DNA of 16,929 nucleotides from an uncultured Prevotellaceae bacterium (GTDB taxonomy: Bacteria; Bacteroidota; Bacteroidia; Bacteroidales; Bacteroidaceae), in assembly GCA_937898415.1 (NCBI GenBank), contig CALDLA010000127.1, positions 1 through 16,929 on the forward strand. The letters run 5' to 3'. Shown piece after piece: positions 1 to 6,384 of this stretch (position 1 is its first letter; each line of letters starts with the position of its first letter). Position numbers and translations under genes: made by a program. The notes under the pieces were generated by a model. The model was not told the DNA's origin. It saw only the letters and a list, made by a program, of their open reading frames with translations, and made no database searches.

Positions 1-27
1 ATAAGGCAGCCTTATTTGCGCTAGATG

Positions 28-86
28 TTCCCTTACTGGGAACTATTAATTCCCAGGATGGGAACAATATATTCCCAGCCTGGGAA
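28..86. repeat. Three 22-bp tandem units, each with a TTCCC-N5-GGGAA palindrome
   Basis: Three 15-bp inverted repeats begin at 28, 50 and 72, exactly 22 bp apart. The second and third fit TTCCCANNNTGGGAA; the first is TTCCCTTACTGGGAA. The 7-bp spacers are A/T-rich. A 22-bp period is about two helical turns, so a dimeric protein bound to each palindrome would lie on the same DNA face. The array lies downstream of the leftward lipoprotein gene and may belong to a gene left of the window. It could be an operator array or a member of a dispersed repeat family; the sequence alone does not decide. Confidence 0.75.
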
Positions 87-105
87 AAAATGCATGCAGA
101 GCATG
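85..105 (-). terminator. Weak hairpin and T-run after the leftward lipoprotein gene
   Basis: Reading leftward, CATGC-TCT-GCATG (105-93) is followed by CA and then a run of six T (90-85). The stem is only 5 bp, so termination would be weak. The T-run abuts the palindromic repeat at 72-86. Confidence 0.35.
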
Positions 106-123
106 ACGACGAGGGCCACGGGC

Positions 124-672
124 TTACTCTCTGCGTTCCGTCGAATAACGGACGGTAACGGTCGGCGAGTAAGTGTTCAGCAGGGTTAGCAGGATGGTGC
201 CTTTGTCGTTCTGGAAGGTAGCCTCCTTATGCAGGTCGCCGTGCTTGCCCATGTTTGGCCATCCGAACTCCTTCTCAAACTCATCGTGCATGGCCTGCCA
301 CAGATGGGTCGTCGAGTCGTTGTAGGTGGCACTGTAGTTCTCCAGGATGTCAACGATGGTGTCGTTGTGATGATAGACGGCCACCGTGAAGTTACGGGCC
401 AGCGTGTCGGCCAGCACGTAACGGTCCTCATACTTCGTGGTGTCGAGCCACAGATTAGGCAGCTTCTGCTGGATGGAGTCGACCATCAACTTGGCCGACA
501 TGCCCATCGTCATGCCACGATAGTTAATGTAACCACGCTCACCAGAGCAGGACGCCAGCGCGGCTACGCCGCTAATGAATAGAGAACAGTGAATAGTAAA
601 CAGTACAACAGCCACCATTCTCCGTCTCATTCCTAACTTATTGAATCTCTCCATAATCTTATTATTATTCAT
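124..672 (-). CDS. Hypothetical lipoprotein, 182 aa or shorter
   Basis: I do not recognise the family. The N-terminus has a basic patch (RRRM, residues 16-19), a hydrophobic run and a lipobox LASC with the lipidation Cys at residue 42, so it is probably an envelope lipoprotein. The mature part (about 140 residues) is mixed alpha/beta with no transmembrane segment and no motif I can name. The start is uncertain: Met1, Met7 and Met15 are in frame. Met15 (end 630) would leave a normal-length signal peptide of 28 residues, and the upstream codons read AATAATAATAAG, typical of an A-rich leader. The gene lies 51 bp downstream of asd on the same strand and may be read through from it. Part of the signal-peptide core (FTIHCSLFI) is encoded by four 7-nt repeats at 575-602, so the export signal looks partly repeat-derived. 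Confidence 0.7.
   Translation of the reverse strand: MNNNKIMERFNKLGMRRRMVAVVLFTIHCSLFISGVAALASCSGERGYINYRGMTMGMSAKLMVDSIQQKLPNLWLDTTKYEDRYVLADTLARNFTVAVYHHNDTIVDILENYSATYNDSTTHLWQAMHDEFEKEFGWPNMGKHGDLHKEATFQNDKGTILLTLLNTYSPTVTVRYSTERRE
575..602 (+). repeat. 7-nt tandem repeat (4 units) within a signal-peptide coding region
   Basis: On the plus strand the units are ATGAATA, GAGAACA, GTGAATA and GTAAACA. This is the same degenerate 7-nt family (GTGAAWA) that occurs on the opposite strand at 666-693, so the two copies are inverted about the start of the lipoprotein gene. Here the repeat lies inside the hydrophobic core of the signal peptide. Confidence 0.55.
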
Positions 673-724
673 TCTTCACTTTTCACTTTTCACTAGGACG
701 CATCGCGTCCGTTTCACTCTTCAC
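666..724 (-). repeat. 7-nt repeats interrupted by a GC-rich hairpin between asd and the lipoprotein gene
   Basis: On the plus strand the units TATTCAT, TCTTCAC, TTTTCAC and TTTTCAC (666-693) are followed by a perfect hairpin GGACGC-ATC-GCGTCC (696-710) and then two more units, GTTTCAC and TCTTCAC (711-724). This fills almost the whole asd-lipoprotein gap and overlaps the first base of the asd stop codon. The hairpin looks inserted into an older repeat run. Its 6-bp stem has no T-run, so it is not an obvious terminator. Confidence 0.65.
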
Positions 725-1734
725 TAGAATTTCTCATTCTCAATGAGAAATTCGCCAATCTGCACGGCATTCAGCGCAGCACCCTTACGAATCTGGTCAC
801 CAGAGAGCCAGAAGGTCAGACCGTTCTCGTCGGAGAGGTCCTTGCGGACACGGCCGACGTAGACATCATCCTTACCGGCAGTCTCCAACGGCATAGGATA
901 GGTCAGCGTCGAGGGGTCATCCACCAGTGTGCAGCCGGGAGCAGCGGCAATAGCCTGCTGGGCCTCCTCGACACTCAACGGACGCTCCGTCTCAATCCAC
1001 ACGCTCTCGGAGTGGGAACGCAGCGACGAGACACGGACACACATGGCCGAGCACTTCGCGTCGGTATGCATAATTTTTCGCGTCTCGTTGAACATCTTCA
1101 TCTCCTCCTTCGTGTAGCCGTTGGGCTGGAACACGTCAATCTGGGGAATCACATTGTAGGCCAGCTGGTGCGGGAACTTCTTCACCGTCTTCACCTCACC
1201 CGTCTCTACAATCTCCTTGTACTGCTGCTGCAGTTCAGCCATGGCGGCGGCACCGGCACCTGAGGCGCTCTGATAAGAGGCCACGTGGATGCGCTTGATA
1301 TGGCTCAGCTGCTCTAACGGCTGCAGCACCACCACCATCATGATGGTCGTACAGTTGGGGTTGGCGATGATGCCACGGGGACGGTTCAGGGCGTCCTCAG
1401 CGTTGCACTCAGGCACCACGAGGGGCACGTCGTCGTCCATGCGGAAGGCCGAACTGTTGTCAATCATGACGCAACCGTACTTCGTAATCGTCTCGGCAAA
1501 CTCCTTCGACGTTCCGGCACCGGCCGAGGTGAAGGCGATGTCGATGTCCTTGAAGTCGTCATTGTGCTGCAGCAGCTTCACGGTCAGCTCCTGGCCGCGG
1601 AAGGTGTACTTCGTGCCGGCAGAGCGTTCGGAGCCAAAGAGCACCAGTTCGTCCATCGGGAAATTTCTCTCGTCAAGCAGGCGCAGGAACTCCTGGCCTA
1701 CGGCGCCAGAAGCGCCTACAATTGCAACTTTCAT
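724..1734 (-). CDS. asd: Aspartate-semialdehyde dehydrogenase
   Basis: Catalyses NADPH-dependent reduction of aspartyl-4-phosphate to aspartate-4-semialdehyde, the branch point to lysine/diaminopimelate, threonine and methionine; cytoplasmic. The N-terminal dinucleotide-binding motif GASGAVGQEFLRLL is at residues 7-20. The catalytic Cys is C128 in NPNCTTIM. The SASGAG segment and the substrate-binding region SSLRSHSESV are present, as is the C-terminal GDQIRKGAALNAVQI segment. At 336 residues it is full length for the family. The start ATG is 35 bp from a good -7 box. The last codons (EFLIENEKF) lie in a perfect 12-bp inverted repeat at 727-753. It is followed by a lipoprotein gene on the same strand and is divergent from the antiporter gene. 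Confidence 0.95.
   Translation of the reverse strand: MKVAIVGASGAVGQEFLRLLDERNFPMDELVLFGSERSAGTKYTFRGQELTVKLLQHNDDFKDIDIAFTSAGAGTSKEFAETITKYGCVMIDNSSAFRMDDDVPLVVPECNAEDALNRPRGIIANPNCTTIMMVVVLQPLEQLSHIKRIHVASYQSASGAGAAAMAELQQQYKEIVETGEVKTVKKFPHQLAYNVIPQIDVFQPNGYTKEEMKMFNETRKIMHTDAKCSAMCVRVSSLRSHSESVWIETERPLSVEEAQQAIAAAPGCTLVDDPSTLTYPMPLETAGKDDVYVGRVRKDLSDENGLTFWLSGDQIRKGAALNAVQIGEFLIENEKF
727..753 (-). repeat. Perfect 12-bp inverted repeat at the 3' end of asd
   Basis: GAATTTCTCATT (727-738), a 3-nt loop, then AATGAGAAATTC (742-753). It covers the last nine codons of asd up to the stop. The arms consist of the 7-nt unit ATTTCTC/GAGAAAT that also occurs upstream of asd at 1784-1807. It could act as an mRNA 3'-end stabiliser, but there is no T-run after it. 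Confidence 0.7.
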
Positions 1735-1768
1735 CGTTCTTTTTCTTTTAATCTGTTACTTTCGGCTG

Positions 1769-1776
1769 CAAAATTA
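1769..1776 (-). promoter_or_regulatory. asd promoter -7 box (TAATTTTG)
   Basis: Read leftward, TAATTTTG matches the Bacteroidota -7 consensus TAnnTTTG, 34 bp upstream of the asd ATG. No clear TTG -33 element is seen; that region is occupied by the ATTTCTC repeats. Confidence 0.6.
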
Positions 1777-1783
1777 CTAAAAA

Positions 1784-1807
1784 ATTCTCATTTCTCATTT
1801 CTCATTA
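1784..1807. repeat. 7-nt ATTTCTC tandem repeat between divergent promoters
   Basis: ATTCTC, ATTTCTC, ATTTCTC, ATTA on the plus strand. It lies exactly between the leftward asd -7 box and the rightward antiporter -7 box, where the -33 regions of both promoters should be. The same unit forms the inverted repeat at the 3' end of asd. Confidence 0.7.
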
Positions 1808-1819
1808 CCCTTTTTTTTG

Positions 1820-1827
1820 TACCTTTG
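1820..1827 (+). promoter_or_regulatory. Antiporter promoter -7 box (TACCTTTG)
   Basis: TACCTTTG after a T8 run matches TAnnTTTG. It ends only 8 bp before the ATG at 1836, so the mRNA would be leaderless or nearly so if that ATG is used. The next in-frame Met (1926) falls inside the first membrane region and would truncate it, so 1836 is favoured. Confidence 0.65.
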
Positions 1828-1835
1828 CAATCAGA

Positions 1836-3989
1836 ATGGCAGATTTGGCAGCATATTTCCCCATCACAGACCCCACGCTGATATTCTTCGTGGTATTGCT
1901 GATAATTCTCTTTGCCCCTATCATCATGGGTAAACTGAGGATTCCACATATCATCGGCATGGTGCTGGCAGGTGTCATCATCGGACAGTACGGCCTGAAC
2001 ATCCTGGAGCGCGACAACTCCTTCGAACTCTTCGGCCGCGTCGGCCTCTACTACATCATGTTCCTGGCAGGACTCGAGATGGACATGGAGGGCGTCAAGC
2101 GCAACTCACGCCGTTTCCTCGTCTTCGGACTGCTCACCTGCTTCGTGCCGCTCGGTCTGACCTACCTCATGGCCATTCACCTGCTCCACTACTCCCCCAC
2201 CGCCTCCTTCCTCTTAGGCTGCATCATGGCCTCCAACACCCTGATCGCCTACCCCATCATCGGCCGCTACGGCTTGCAGCGCCACCCCTCCGTCACGCTC
2301 TCCGTAGGCTCCTCGATGATCAGCCTCTTCATTGCGCTTGTCATGATTGCCGCCCTGGCGGGTAGCTATACTGAAACCCAACTGCCACAACTATGGTTCT
2401 GGCCTCTCTTCCTGCTGAAACTCGCTGTCTACATCGGTGCCATGCTGTGGCTCATACCTCATGTGGCACGCTATTTCCTGCGACGCTACAGCGACGCCGT
2501 CATGCAGTTCATCTTCGTCCTCTCCGTCATGTTCCTCAATGCCGCCCTCACCGACTTCATCGGACTGGAGGGCATCTTCGGCGCCTTCTTCTCAGGACTG
2601 ATACTGAATAGGTATATCCCCCATGTGTCTGCGCTCATGAACCGCATCGAGTTCATCGGCAACGCGCTCTTTATTCCGTATTTCCTCATCGGCGTCGGCA
2701 TGCTTATCAATGTCCGCGCCTTGGCACAGGGACCCTATGTCTTTTGGGTCGTACTGCTCATTGCCTTCTTCGGCACCTTCGGCAAGGCCGTTGCCGCCTA
2801 CCTCTCCAGCCTGCTCTTCCGGCTGTCCAAGGCCGACGGTCACATGATGTTCGGCCTTACCTCGGCACACGCCGCCGGAGCCATTGCCATGGTCATGGTT
2901 GGCATGCGCATGGAGGTGGCACCAGGACAGTACCTCGTCAACGACAATATGCTCAATGGTGTCGTCATGATGATTCTCGTCACCTGCATCATCTCTACCT
3001 TCATGACGGAGCATGCCGCCCAGCAGATTGTCATTTCCCAGAAGACCCATCAATCCCATGACTCCCATGGGACTCACAGACCCCATGGAGCCCATGAGCG
3101 CATCCTCATCTGCGTCAAATACCCTGAGATAGCCCCGCAGCTCCTCACCCAGGCCATCTTCGTCAGGAACGAACGCCATCCGCAGGAGCTCATGGCCCTC
3201 AACGTGGTCTATGATGACGAGAAAGCGACCACGAACCGCGAGGCTGGTCTCCGACTCCTTGAACAGCTGCAACAGCAGGCCGCAGCGGCCGAAGTGAAAC
3301 TCCAGACACAGGTTCGACTGGCCACCAACATCGCTAACGGCATCAAACACGCCTTCCGCGAGACGGGTTGTACGGAGGTCATCATGGGTATGCACGTCCA
3401 CACCAATGAGAACGCCAAGTTCTGGGGCGACTTCATCCAGAGCCTCTACAACGGTCTGAACCGCCAGATTATGCTCGCTCGTTTCGTACAGCCCCTGAAC
3501 ACCTTGCGCCGCATACGGGTGGCCGTCCCCAGCCGTGCCGAATACGAACCGGGGTTCCACCGCTGGCTCGAACGGCTCTCACGCCTCGCCGGACAGCTCG
3601 ACTGCCGCATACAGTTCCACGGACGCGAAGAGTCGCTGACGCTCATCGCCGAATACATCAACAACAATCACCCCTCGGTACGTGCCGAGTTCACCCCCAT
3701 GAGCCACTGGAACGAACTGCCGCAGTTGGCCGCCCACATCGACGATGACCACCTCTTCGTCGTCGTCACGGCCCGTAAGGGTACCATCTCTTACAAGAAC
3801 GCCCTCGAACGCCTCCCTGACGAACTGCAGCACTACTTCTCAGGCAAGAATCTCATGATTATCTTCCCCGACCAGTATGGCGACCAGAAGGAAGACCGCA
3901 TGAGCTTCACCGAGGCGCAGCACCATGAAGAGTCGAGCATCTACGACTGGCTTCTGAAACTCCTCCATAAGTCCCAAACCTCCCATTAA
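1836..3989 (+). CDS. CPA2-family cation:proton antiporter (KefB/NhaA-like) with C-terminal USP-like region
   Basis: Inner-membrane monovalent cation/proton antiporter of 717 residues. Residues 1 to about 400 are a CPA2 membrane domain with roughly 12 hydrophobic segments. Family-typical stretches include MFLAGLEMDM near residue 70, GLEGIFGAFFSGLILNR near 245-260, and NRIEFIGNALFIPYFLIGVG near 269-288. Residues from about 421 to 710 are cytoplasmic and resemble one or two universal-stress-protein folds (for example EVIMGMHVH). Between the two lies a linker, K403-H420, of (x-x-His)x6 encoded by a 9-nt repeat array. The segment SVGSSMISLF (156-165) lacks the acidic residue I would expect at the ion-binding position, so ion coupling may be atypical. 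The last codons and the TAA stop are themselves part of a second array. lolD follows 57 bp downstream, probably co-transcribed. Confidence 0.85.
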   Translation: MADLAAYFPITDPTLIFFVVLLIILFAPIIMGKLRIPHIIGMVLAGVIIGQYGLNILERDNSFELFGRVGLYYIMFLAGLEMDMEGVKRNSRRFLVFGLLTCFVPLGLTYLMAIHLLHYSPTASFLLGCIMASNTLIAYPIIGRYGLQRHPSVTLSVGSSMISLFIALVMIAALAGSYTETQLPQLWFWPLFLLKLAVYIGAMLWLIPHVARYFLRRYSDAVMQFIFVLSVMFLNAALTDFIGLEGIFGAFFSGLILNRYIPHVSALMNRIEFIGNALFIPYFLIGVGMLINVRALAQGPYVFWVVLLIAFFGTFGKAVAAYLSSLLFRLSKADGHMMFGLTSAHAAGAIAMVMVGMRMEVAPGQYLVNDNMLNGVVMMILVTCIISTFMTEHAAQQIVISQKTHQSHDSHGTHRPHGAHERILICVKYPEIAPQLLTQAIFVRNERHPQELMALNVVYDDEKATTNREAGLRLLEQLQQQAAAAEVKLQTQVRLATNIANGIKHAFRETGCTEVIMGMHVHTNENAKFWGDFIQSLYNGLNRQIMLARFVQPLNTLRRIRVAVPSRAEYEPGFHRWLERLSRLAGQLDCRIQFHGREESLTLIAEYINNNHPSVRAEFTPMSHWNELPQLAAHIDDDHLFVVVTARKGTISYKNALERLPDELQHYFSGKNLMIIFPDQYGDQKEDRMSFTEAQHHEESSIYDWLLKLLHKSQTSH
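3042..3095 (+). repeat. In-frame 9-nt array (6 units) inside the antiporter gene
   Basis: Six consecutive 9-nt units ending CCCAT (unit 4 is degenerate, ending CTCAC): AAGACCCAT, CAATCCCAT, GACTCCCAT, GGGACTCAC, AGACCCCAT, GGAGCCCAT. The frame places His at every third residue. Intergenic copies carry TAG or TAA in this frame, but this copy has none, as expected if it is translated. Confidence 0.85.
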
Positions 3990-4040
3990 ACCCATTAGTC
4001 CCAGAAGTCCCATTAGTCCCAGAAGTCCCATTAGCCCCAT
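3969..4040 (+). repeat. 9-nt array (8 units) spanning the antiporter stop and the lolD leader
   Basis: Eight 9-nt units, mostly TAGTCCCAG/AAGTCCCAT. The first two encode the antiporter C-terminus (SQTSH), the third supplies its TAA stop (3987-3989), and the last ends 6 nt before the lolD ATG. Counting from the stop codon there are six units, 54 nt. A short AAAAAT spacer then leads to ATG. Confidence 0.9.
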
Positions 4041-4046
4041 AAAAAT

Positions 4047-4799
4047 ATGATCACAACAACAAACATCACCAAGAGCTTCGGCTCATTACAGGTACTCAAA
4101 GGCATTAACCTCCACATCGACCGCGGCGAGGTCGTCAGTATTGTAGGCCCCTCAGGCGCCGGCAAGACCACCCTGCTCCAGATCATCGGCACCCTCGACC
4201 GCCCTGACTCCGGTTCGCTGTGTGTCGACGGTGTCGATGCCACCACCCTCAGTCAGAAAGCCCTTGCCGACTTCCGCAACCGCCACATCGGCTTTGTCTT
4301 CCAGTTCCACCAGCTGCTGCCGGAGTTCACCGCCATCGAGAACATCATGATACCGGCCTACATCGCCGGCACCTCACAGAAGAAAGCCCGCGAACGGGCC
4401 AACGAACTGCTGGAATTCATGCAGCTCAGCGACCGCGCCACCCACAAGCCCGCCGAACTATCCGGCGGTGAGAAACAGCGCATTGCCGTAGCCCGCGCCC
4501 TTGTCAACAACCCCGCCGTCATCCTGGCCGACGAACCGTCCGGCTCCCTCGACACTCAAAATAAGCAGGAGCTCCACCGCCTCTTCTTCGACCTCCGCGA
4601 CCGCTTCGGCCAGACGTTCGTCATCGTCACGCATGATGAACAGCTCGCCACGATCACTGACCGCACCATCCACCTTCGTGACGGGCTCATTGAGGACAGA
4701 ATGGAGGCTTCATTCAACAACATTCCCGCTGATGTACAGGCGGAGGAAAGTGGTCTTGGCATTACTACGCACACGGATACTCTTTTGGAAATGTCCTGA
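4047..4799 (+). CDS. lolD: LolD-like lipoprotein-releasing ABC transporter ATPase with an extended C-terminus
   Basis: Cytoplasmic ATPase that, in the known Lol system, powers extraction of lipoproteins from the inner membrane with LolC/LolE-type permeases. Walker A GPSGAGKTT is at residues 34-42, Q-loop FQFHQLLPEF at 85-94 (a LolD-like version), signature LSGGEKQR at 138-145, Walker B ILADEP at 159-164 and the H-loop His at 196. The family normally ends near IHLRDGLI (residues 208-215), yet the frame stays open to residue 250. The extra roughly 32 residues are antisense to the end of the convergent DUF1573 gene (90-bp overlap), so the tail probably arose by loss of the original stop. No permease gene is adjacent. 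The ATG follows a 9-nt repeat array and an A-rich spacer; there is no Shine-Dalgarno sequence. Confidence 0.9.
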   Translation: MITTTNITKSFGSLQVLKGINLHIDRGEVVSIVGPSGAGKTTLLQIIGTLDRPDSGSLCVDGVDATTLSQKALADFRNRHIGFVFQFHQLLPEFTAIENIMIPAYIAGTSQKKARERANELLEFMQLSDRATHKPAELSGGEKQRIAVARALVNNPAVILADEPSGSLDTQNKQELHRLFFDLRDRFGQTFVIVTHDEQLATITDRTIHLRDGLIEDRMEASFNNIPADVQAEESGLGITTHTDTLLEMS

Positions 4800-5117
4800 C
4801 GGTCGGTTATGGCTGTCGTAGACGGCAGTAATAGAGGCCCGTTCACCCGGTTCGACACTCCCCCGGGGATAGTCGACGAGTGTGCAGCCGCATGAGGAAA
4901 CAACCTCCGTCAAGCGCAGCGGCGTGGCCCCGATGTTATGGAACACAAATGCGTAGCTCACGCTGCTGTCCTTCGGCACTACACCAAAATCATGACTCAG
5001 CGTGTCAAACAGAATCTCCGCCTCTGCCTCGGTGACCTTCACCTTCCCATTGTCACCACAAGAACTGATCAACATCATCATAAGCGACAGACAAAGGGTA
5101 TACACAATATTCTTCAT
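4710..5117 (-). CDS. DUF1573 lipoprotein
   Basis: A 135-residue lipoprotein. The signal peptide ends in lipobox ISSC with the lipidated Cys at residue 20. A single DUF1573 domain (about residues 38-130) follows, with an Ig-like pattern including FGVVPKDSSVSYAFVFHN and the hallmark SSCGCT motif near residue 75. DUF1573 proteins are common in Bacteroidota envelopes; their molecular role is not established. The promoter box TATCTTTG lies 28 bp upstream of the ATG. The gene converges with lolD and their 3' ends overlap by 90 bp, with no terminator between them, so each mRNA carries antisense to the other's end. Confidence 0.85.
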   Translation of the reverse strand: MKNIVYTLCLSLMMMLISSCGDNGKVKVTEAEAEILFDTLSHDFGVVPKDSSVSYAFVFHNIGATPLRLTEVVSSCGCTLVDYPRGSVEPGERASITAVYDSHNRPSGHFQKSIRVRSNAKTTFLRLYISGNVVE

Positions 5118-5145
5118 GAAATCTGATAATTATCGTTCGAGACGG

Positions 5146-5153
5146 CAAAGATA
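5146..5153 (-). promoter_or_regulatory. DUF1573 gene promoter -7 box (TATCTTTG)
   Basis: Read leftward, TATCTTTG matches TAnnTTTG. It starts one base after the T6 run of the upstream terminator, so its -33 region lies inside the terminator stem (5161-5189). Confidence 0.7.
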
Positions 5154-5154
5154 C

Positions 5155-5194
5155 AAAAAAGCGGGCGAATCGCCAAACGATTCGCCCGCTTTTT
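5155..5194. terminator. Strong rho-independent terminator, bidirectional by sequence
   Basis: Perfect 12-bp stem GCGGGCGAATCG (5161-5172) / CGATTCGCCCGC (5178-5189), loop CCAAA, flanked by A6 and T5. It terminates the leftward OmpA gene, whose stop codon begins at 5215. The symmetric A/T tracts allow function in both directions, which would also stop rightward transcription leaving lolD. Confidence 0.92.
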
Positions 5195-5214
5195 ATAATG
5201 TGTATCAGCAATAA

Positions 5215-6360
5215 TTACTCAGCGATACAGATAGAGACACGGTTCAGGTCGTTCTCCTGGAACGGCTGTACGCGGCTACCCTTAGAGTCGTAGCTGATGC
5301 GGTTGGCCTCGATACCATACTGCTCCTTCAGGGCCTTCACAACAACGTCAGCGCGCTGAGCAGCCAGACGGTCATTGATCTTGTCGTTACCAGTGCCAGC
5401 GTCGGCATAACCGGTGACAACCACCTTAGCCTCGGGATACTTAATCAGGTAGTAGGCAATCTCCTTCACCTTCAGGGCCTCAGTGTCGCGGATCTCCGTC
5501 TTGTTGATCAGGAAGAAGATGTCACGACGGAGGGGCTCAACCTTCTCCACAACGGGAGCAACGGGCTGGGCAACCACAGGCTCGGGCTCGGGCTCCACGA
5601 TGGGCTCCGGCTCGGGAACGGGAGCAGGAGGCAGCACCTTGACATAGGTCTTACCCAGGTTGAAGCGCAGACCAGCGAGAGCGTTGAAGTACCAGTCGAA
5701 GTTGTCGTCGTGGTCCTTCTTAGAGTTGTACTTATCGTTCAGGGCGTTGGCGTTACCCTCAACAATAATGCTCACACAGTCGCTCAGACGGAAGTCCATC
5801 TGAATACCGCCACGGCCGAAGAAACGGGTAGCAGTACCATCCCACAGGTTCTCCAGCAGATAAGCGTCCTTGTTGGTCAGGTGAGAAGCAATCTCATTCA
5901 CCTCGTCATTATCAAAAGCGATGTTGGCACCAGCACCCAGGTAAGCCTTCAGGTTGAAGAAACGTGTGGGGTTGTAGCCGGCAATGAGGTTAGAGATATT
6001 GAAAATCACGTCGAGGCCGGGAGCCACGTACTTGTACTGATAGCCCTTAGTGAAGGCGAGACCGCCCTCAATGGGAACATAACCGTTCCAGCCGCCCTTC
6101 GACTGCCAGGCATTTGCCTGCAGGCGCAAGCCGACCAGCGGGTTGAACTGATAGCCGATGCCAAGCTGTGCGTTGGGCGACAGCAGGCGGCGGAATTTAG
6201 TCTCACCGAGCGTGTACTGGGCACCACCCTCCAGCTCCAGGAACCAGTGTTTCTGGAAGATATAGACGGCACCCTCCTTGTCGGTATAGGTGGCCTGAGC
6301 TGAAGCGCTGACGGTGAACATCAGCATAGCTGCGGCCAGTAATGTCTTCATTGATTTCAT
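5215..6360 (-). CDS. OmpA-family outer membrane protein
   Basis: A 381-residue outer membrane protein. The signal peptide ends SASA before QATY (about residue 22). Residues about 30-225 alternate in the manner of an 8-strand beta-barrel and end at LAGLRFNLGKTYVKV. A Pro/Glu/Val-rich linker (PVPEPEPIVEPEPEPVV) follows. The C-terminal OmpA-like peptidoglycan-binding domain (about 275-381) contains VVVTGYADAGTGNDKIN, LAAQRADVV and DLNRVSI; the Asp of the ADAG segment and the Arg of NRV correspond to the diaminopimelate-binding pair in known OmpA domains. It lies 24 bp downstream of a small lipoprotein gene, so the two are probably one operon, and it ends at a strong terminator. It probably anchors the outer membrane to the cell wall. 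Confidence 0.92.
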   Translation of the reverse strand: MKSMKTLLAAAMLMFTVSASAQATYTDKEGAVYIFQKHWFLELEGGAQYTLGETKFRRLLSPNAQLGIGYQFNPLVGLRLQANAWQSKGGWNGYVPIEGGLAFTKGYQYKYVAPGLDVIFNISNLIAGYNPTRFFNLKAYLGAGANIAFDNDEVNEIASHLTNKDAYLLENLWDGTATRFFGRGGIQMDFRLSDCVSIIVEGNANALNDKYNSKKDHDDNFDWYFNALAGLRFNLGKTYVKVLPPAPVPEPEPIVEPEPEPVVAQPVAPVVEKVEPLRRDIFFLINKTEIRDTEALKVKEIAYYLIKYPEAKVVVTGYADAGTGNDKINDRLAAQRADVVVKALKEQYGIEANRISYDSKGSRVQPFQENDLNRVSICIAE

Positions 6361-6384
6361 AATCTTCTTTCGTATTAAAAGGTT

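Noticed and set aside
28..86. CRISPR array
   Set aside because: The 22-bp units are contiguous palindromes with 7-bp spacers, far too short for a CRISPR, and no cas gene is present.
3840..4040. Leftward frame encoding an (MGL)n peptide
   Set aside because: It is a reading of the 9-nt array on the opposite strand plus antisense of the antiporter end; there is no promoter or family match.
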